Positions 61,501 to 64,000 of a stretch of 64,000 nt of DNA are shown piece by piece; position 1 is the stretch's first letter; the number at the start of each line of letters is the position of its first letter. The DNA comes from Chitinophagaceae bacterium. Lineage in GTDB: Bacteria; Bacteroidota; Bacteroidia; Chitinophagales; Chitinophagaceae. The notes under the pieces are model-generated. The model worked only from the letters and a program-made list of their open reading frames with translations. It did no database searches and had not been told where the DNA came from. The stretch is from assembly GCA_016710745.1 (NCBI GenBank), contig JADJVB010000010.1, positions 930,001 through 994,000 of the forward strand, written 5' to 3'. A program made the position numbers and the translations under genes.

Positions 61501-63132
61501 ATGGCTGAAGTGATACGCATGCCGCTGTTGAGCGATACGATGACCGAGGGAAAGATCATTACCTGGAACAAGAAAGTAGGCGATAAGGTGAAAGCCGACG
61601 ACGTGCTGGCCGATGTGGAAACAGATAAGGCCACGATGGAAGTAAATGGGTATGTAGATGGAACGTTATTATATATCGGTGTGCCAGCAGGCGAGGCAGC
61701 CCAGGTAAACCAGATCATCGCGATCGTTGGAAAAGAAGGAGAAGCGTACAAAAACTTATTGGATAATGACGGAGGTGCTGCCAAAACAGTCCCGGCTGCC
61801 GACGAAAAAGCTACCGACGAAAAGCCGGTTGCTGCAAAAACCGGATCTGTTTCCCTTCCTGCCGGGGCAAAAGAGATCCGCATGCCTTTATTGAGTGATA
61901 CGATGACAGAAGGAAAGATCGTATCCTGGAATAAAAAAGTGGGAGATTTTGTAAAGGCGGATGATGTGCTGGCCGATGTGGAAACAGATAAAGCCACCAT
62001 GGAAGTAGTAGGTTACGAAGAAGGAACATTATTATATGTAGGAATCGAAGCAGGCAAAGCCGCCCAGGTAAATGAAATTATTGCCATTGTTGGTAAGGCC
62101 GGTACAGACGTAAGTGCGTATGTGGCTGCCGAAAAAGCGGGAGCAAATGCATCGCCGGCTGCTGCTGCTTCGATGGCAGAAAGTGAGCTGGCAACAAACA
62201 ACCCGGCAGGTCCTGCGGAAGAGCAGCTGTCAACTACCCCGAACGGGAGAATAAAAGCTTCACCCCTGGCCAAAAAACTGGCCGCGGACAAAGGAATCGA
62301 CATTAACAAAGTAAGTGGTAGTGGCGATGGAGGAAGAATAACCAAGAGAGATATTGATAGTTATACGCCTGCCCACAACCAGGAACAGGCAATAAGCAAC
62401 AAGCAGGTTGCAGCTGTCAGCATCAATCAGGGCCCTATGGTCACGGGTCAGGAAGGCCATACGGATATTCCATTAACGCAAATGCGTAAAACGATAGCAC
62501 GTCGCCTGGGCGAAAGTAAATTTGCTGCACCGCATTTTTATTTAACCATGGAGATCAATATGGATAAAGCCATAGATGTACGTACACAGTTGAATGAATT
62601 GAGCCCGGTTAAGATTTCTTTCAACGACTTTATTATCAAAGCGGTGGCCTTATCATTGAGGCAGCACCCGGCGGTGAACAGCAGCTGGATGGGCGATTTC
62701 ATCCGCCAGAATCACCATATTCATATCGGCAGCGCGGTAGCAACGCCGGAAGGGCTGATTGTACCGGTGATACGTTTCGCCGACCAAAAAACGGTATCGC
62801 AAATTGCCGTTGAGGCCAAAGAATTATATGGCAAGGCCAAAGACAAAAAGTTACAACCCAACGAATTCAGCGGTAATACATTTACCATTTCCAACCTGGG
62901 CATGATGGATATTGAAGAGTTCACCGCCATCATCAATCCGCCTGATAGTGCGATACTGGCAGTAGGACGAATTAAAGAGGTTGTGGTAAGGAAGGGCGAG
63001 GGTTTTGGCATCAGTAACCTAATGAAACTAACCATGAGTTGCGATCATCGTACTGTGGATGGTGCTGTGGGAGCGGCTTTCCTGCAAACGCTTAAAAAAT
63101 ACCTGGAGAACCCGGTGACGCTGTTACTGTGA
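61501..63132 (+). CDS. pdhC: Pyruvate dehydrogenase E2, dihydrolipoamide acetyltransferase
   Basis: 543 residues. Two lipoyl domains (1-80 and 123-205) with lipoyl-lysines Lys43 and Lys164 in VETDKATMEV. The E3-binding domain has IKASPLAKKLAADKGI. The catalytic domain contains TRK-type MRKTIARRLGESK and DHRTVDGAVGA with His516 and Asp520. It transfers acetyl groups from lipoamide to CoA. The E1 and E3 genes are not in this window. The two lipoyl domains are nearly identical over 40 residues, so a recent duplication is likely. Confidence 0.94.
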   Translation: MAEVIRMPLLSDTMTEGKIITWNKKVGDKVKADDVLADVETDKATMEVNGYVDGTLLYIGVPAGEAAQVNQIIAIVGKEGEAYKNLLDNDGGAAKTVPAADEKATDEKPVAAKTGSVSLPAGAKEIRMPLLSDTMTEGKIVSWNKKVGDFVKADDVLADVETDKATMEVVGYEEGTLLYVGIEAGKAAQVNEIIAIVGKAGTDVSAYVAAEKAGANASPAAAASMAESELATNNPAGPAEEQLSTTPNGRIKASPLAKKLAADKGIDINKVSGSGDGGRITKRDIDSYTPAHNQEQAISNKQVAAVSINQGPMVTGQEGHTDIPLTQMRKTIARRLGESKFAAPHFYLTMEINMDKAIDVRTQLNELSPVKISFNDFIIKAVALSLRQHPAVNSSWMGDFIRQNHHIHIGSAVATPEGLIVPVIRFADQKTVSQIAVEAKELYGKAKDKKLQPNEFSGNTFTISNLGMMDIEEFTAIINPPDSAILAVGRIKEVVVRKGEGFGISNLMKLTMSCDHRTVDGAVGAAFLQTLKKYLENPVTLLL

Positions 63133-63180
63133 TCCTGTCGCGTAGGTCACGATGGGTATCGGGAGAGAAATCTATAAAAT

Positions 63181-63211
63181 AAGGCGCCGGTTTAAAGCTG
63201 GCGCTTTTTTA
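63181..63211 (+). terminator. Terminator after pdhC
   Basis: AGGCGCCGG and CTGGCGCTT pair with minor mismatches, followed by a T-run, about 50 bases after the stop. Confidence 0.75.
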
Positions 63212-63326
63212 TTGTACAAAACCTGGCACGCTGGTCAACGTCATCGGCGCAATAGGTTCCGTTTTTTTGCTAAAAGGGTATATCCTTTCTCCTCAAAAAA
63301 TAATTAAAATTATATTTTAAATAACT

Positions 63327-63356
63327 TTTGAAAATTCGAAAACATTACTATCTTTG
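63327..63356 (+). promoter_or_regulatory. Promoter (TTTG - 18 - TATCTTTG) of the GbsR-type regulator
   Basis: TTTG at 63327-63330 and TATCTTTG at 63349-63356 fit the -33/-7 consensus almost exactly. The ATG follows 18 bases later. Confidence 0.7.
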
Positions 63357-63374
63357 TGGTATAAATAAATCATC

Positions 63375-63881
63375 ATGACCTATTCTGAAGCAAAAGCACA
63401 GTTTATCAGCAGTTGGGGAGCCCTTGGCAGCCATTGGGGTATCAACCGCACCATGGCGCAGATACACGCGCTGCTGCTGATCAGTCCCGAGCCCATTACC
63501 CAGGATGATATGATGGAACAACTCAGTATCAGCCGGGGCAATGTAAATATGAATACGCGGGACCTGATTGACTGGGGATTGGTAGAACGGGTGTTGATAC
63601 CAGGCGAACGCCGGGAGTTTTTTACCGCCGAAAAAGATATCTGGAAAGTATCTACGCAGATCATTAAGGAAAGGAAGAAGCGGGAACTGGATCCCATGCT
63701 CAAATTGCTTAGCCAGCTTGACAATATAGAAGGCGATAAAAAGGATAAGGAATTGAAACAGTTCAAGGAAACCATCGGCGGTATCCGAAAGTTCGGCGGA
63801 CAGGCCGATAAGGTATTGGATGTAATGATCAAAGCAGACGAAAACTGGTTTTTAGGAAGCCTGTTGAAGTTCTTTAAATGA
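63375..63881 (+). CDS. GbsR/MarR-type transcriptional regulator
   Basis: 168 residues. Winged-helix DNA-binding region (about 20-90): GINRTMAQIHALLLISPEPI, DDMMEQLSISRGNVNMNTRDL and ERVLIPGERREFFTAEKDIW are typical of GbsR-family regulators. The C-terminal helical part (100-168) would dimerise. Target unknown; a short gene start follows downstream. Confidence 0.88.
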   Translation: MTYSEAKAQFISSWGALGSHWGINRTMAQIHALLLISPEPITQDDMMEQLSISRGNVNMNTRDLIDWGLVERVLIPGERREFFTAEKDIWKVSTQIIKERKKRELDPMLKLLSQLDNIEGDKKDKELKQFKETIGGIRKFGGQADKVLDVMIKADENWFLGSLLKFFK

Positions 63882-63903
63882 CGCTATAAAAATCGTAAAA
63901 ATC

Positions 63904-63926
63904 AAGCTGGAAAATTCCGGCTTTTA
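63904..63926 (+). terminator. Terminator after the regulator gene
   Basis: AAGCTGGAA and TTCCGGCTT pair around AA with one mismatch, then a T-rich tail. Confidence 0.65.
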
Positions 63927-63974
63927 TTTGAAAAATATGTTTCAAAATTTTCTGAAAATATAAAATATATCAGC

Positions 63975-64000
63975 ATGAAAAAGTTTAAAAAAACAGATGT
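63975..64000 (+). CDS. Start of a gene cut by the window edge (partial)
   Basis: ATG 63975 followed by a lysine-rich opening (KKFKKTD). Only eight codons are visible, so no identification is possible. Confidence 0.4.

Overview
The window looks like a chromosomal segment of a Bacteroidota bacterium, most likely a member of the Chitinophagaceae (inferred; no rRNA gene is present to confirm it). The evidence is the TAnnTTTG-type promoter -7 boxes, the near absence of Shine-Dalgarno sequences, three proteins with type IX secretion (T9SS) C-terminal sorting domains, a paired DUF1800/DUF1501 locus, an ECF sigma/anti-sigma operon with VPxGYF repeats, and the gene order pheT - coiled-coil gene - zapA - rny. 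No tRNA, rRNA, CRISPR array, prophage or insertion sequence was recognised.

Layout. 1-3.3 kb: phosphate uptake (OprP-like porin, PhoU-like DUF47 protein, PiT permease). 3.4-5.6 kb: galE and a transketolase C-terminal half. 5.7-7.4 kb: ECF sigma factor, anti-sigma-like protein and small periplasmic protein. 7.5-10.3 kb: secreted BNR/Asp-box protein. 10.6-12.2 kb: a solitary atpA. 12.2-16.1 kb: a di-haem (MauG/CcpA-type) peroxidase, a copper-amine-oxidase-like lipoprotein that lacks the copper ligands, and a third lipoprotein, probably one operon. 16.5-22.8 kb: a 2090-residue SdrD-B repeat protein. 22.9-28.6 kb: zinc metallopeptidase, LytTR regulator, hybrid histidine kinase, membrane protein and OmpA-like lipoprotein. 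28.9-33.4 kb: two clpP paralogues, clpX, a hairpin-repeat array and purA. 33.5-38.5 kb: acidic protein, pabB, lytic transglycosylase, gatA, tatA and a tiny lipoprotein. 38.6-47.9 kb: rplS, a lipoprotein, rny, a membrane patatin, zapA, a coiled-coil gene and pheT. 48.2-53.9 kb: dnaB, rsmE, terC, pyrD and thiolase. 54-64 kb: DUF1800, DUF1501-T9SS, a cytochrome c lipoprotein, a GNAT-like protein, dnaX, pdhC, a GbsR-type regulator and the first codons of one more gene.

Three things stand out. (1) The 12.2-16.1 kb operon pairs a di-haem oxidase with an amine-oxidase fold that keeps the cofactor-type tyrosine motif but has none of the three copper histidines. (2) Short tandem repeats with a 7-base period, and GC-rich palindromes, have entered coding sequences in frame. 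pyrD carries four internal heptamer patches plus one at its 3' end, rsmE carries one, and gatA and pheT carry palindromes. (3) dnaX holds a run of ten A's exactly where a one-base slip in either direction gives an immediate stop after domain III, as expected for a slippage-made gamma subunit.

A caution on sequence quality: several genes are broken by single-base indels, mostly in runs of A or T (di-haem peroxidase, amine-oxidase-like gene, OmpA-like lipoprotein, patatin, rsmE). Intact protein sequence resumes in another frame each time. This looks more like residual assembly indels than gene decay, and it also tempers any claim that depends on the exact length of a homopolymer.
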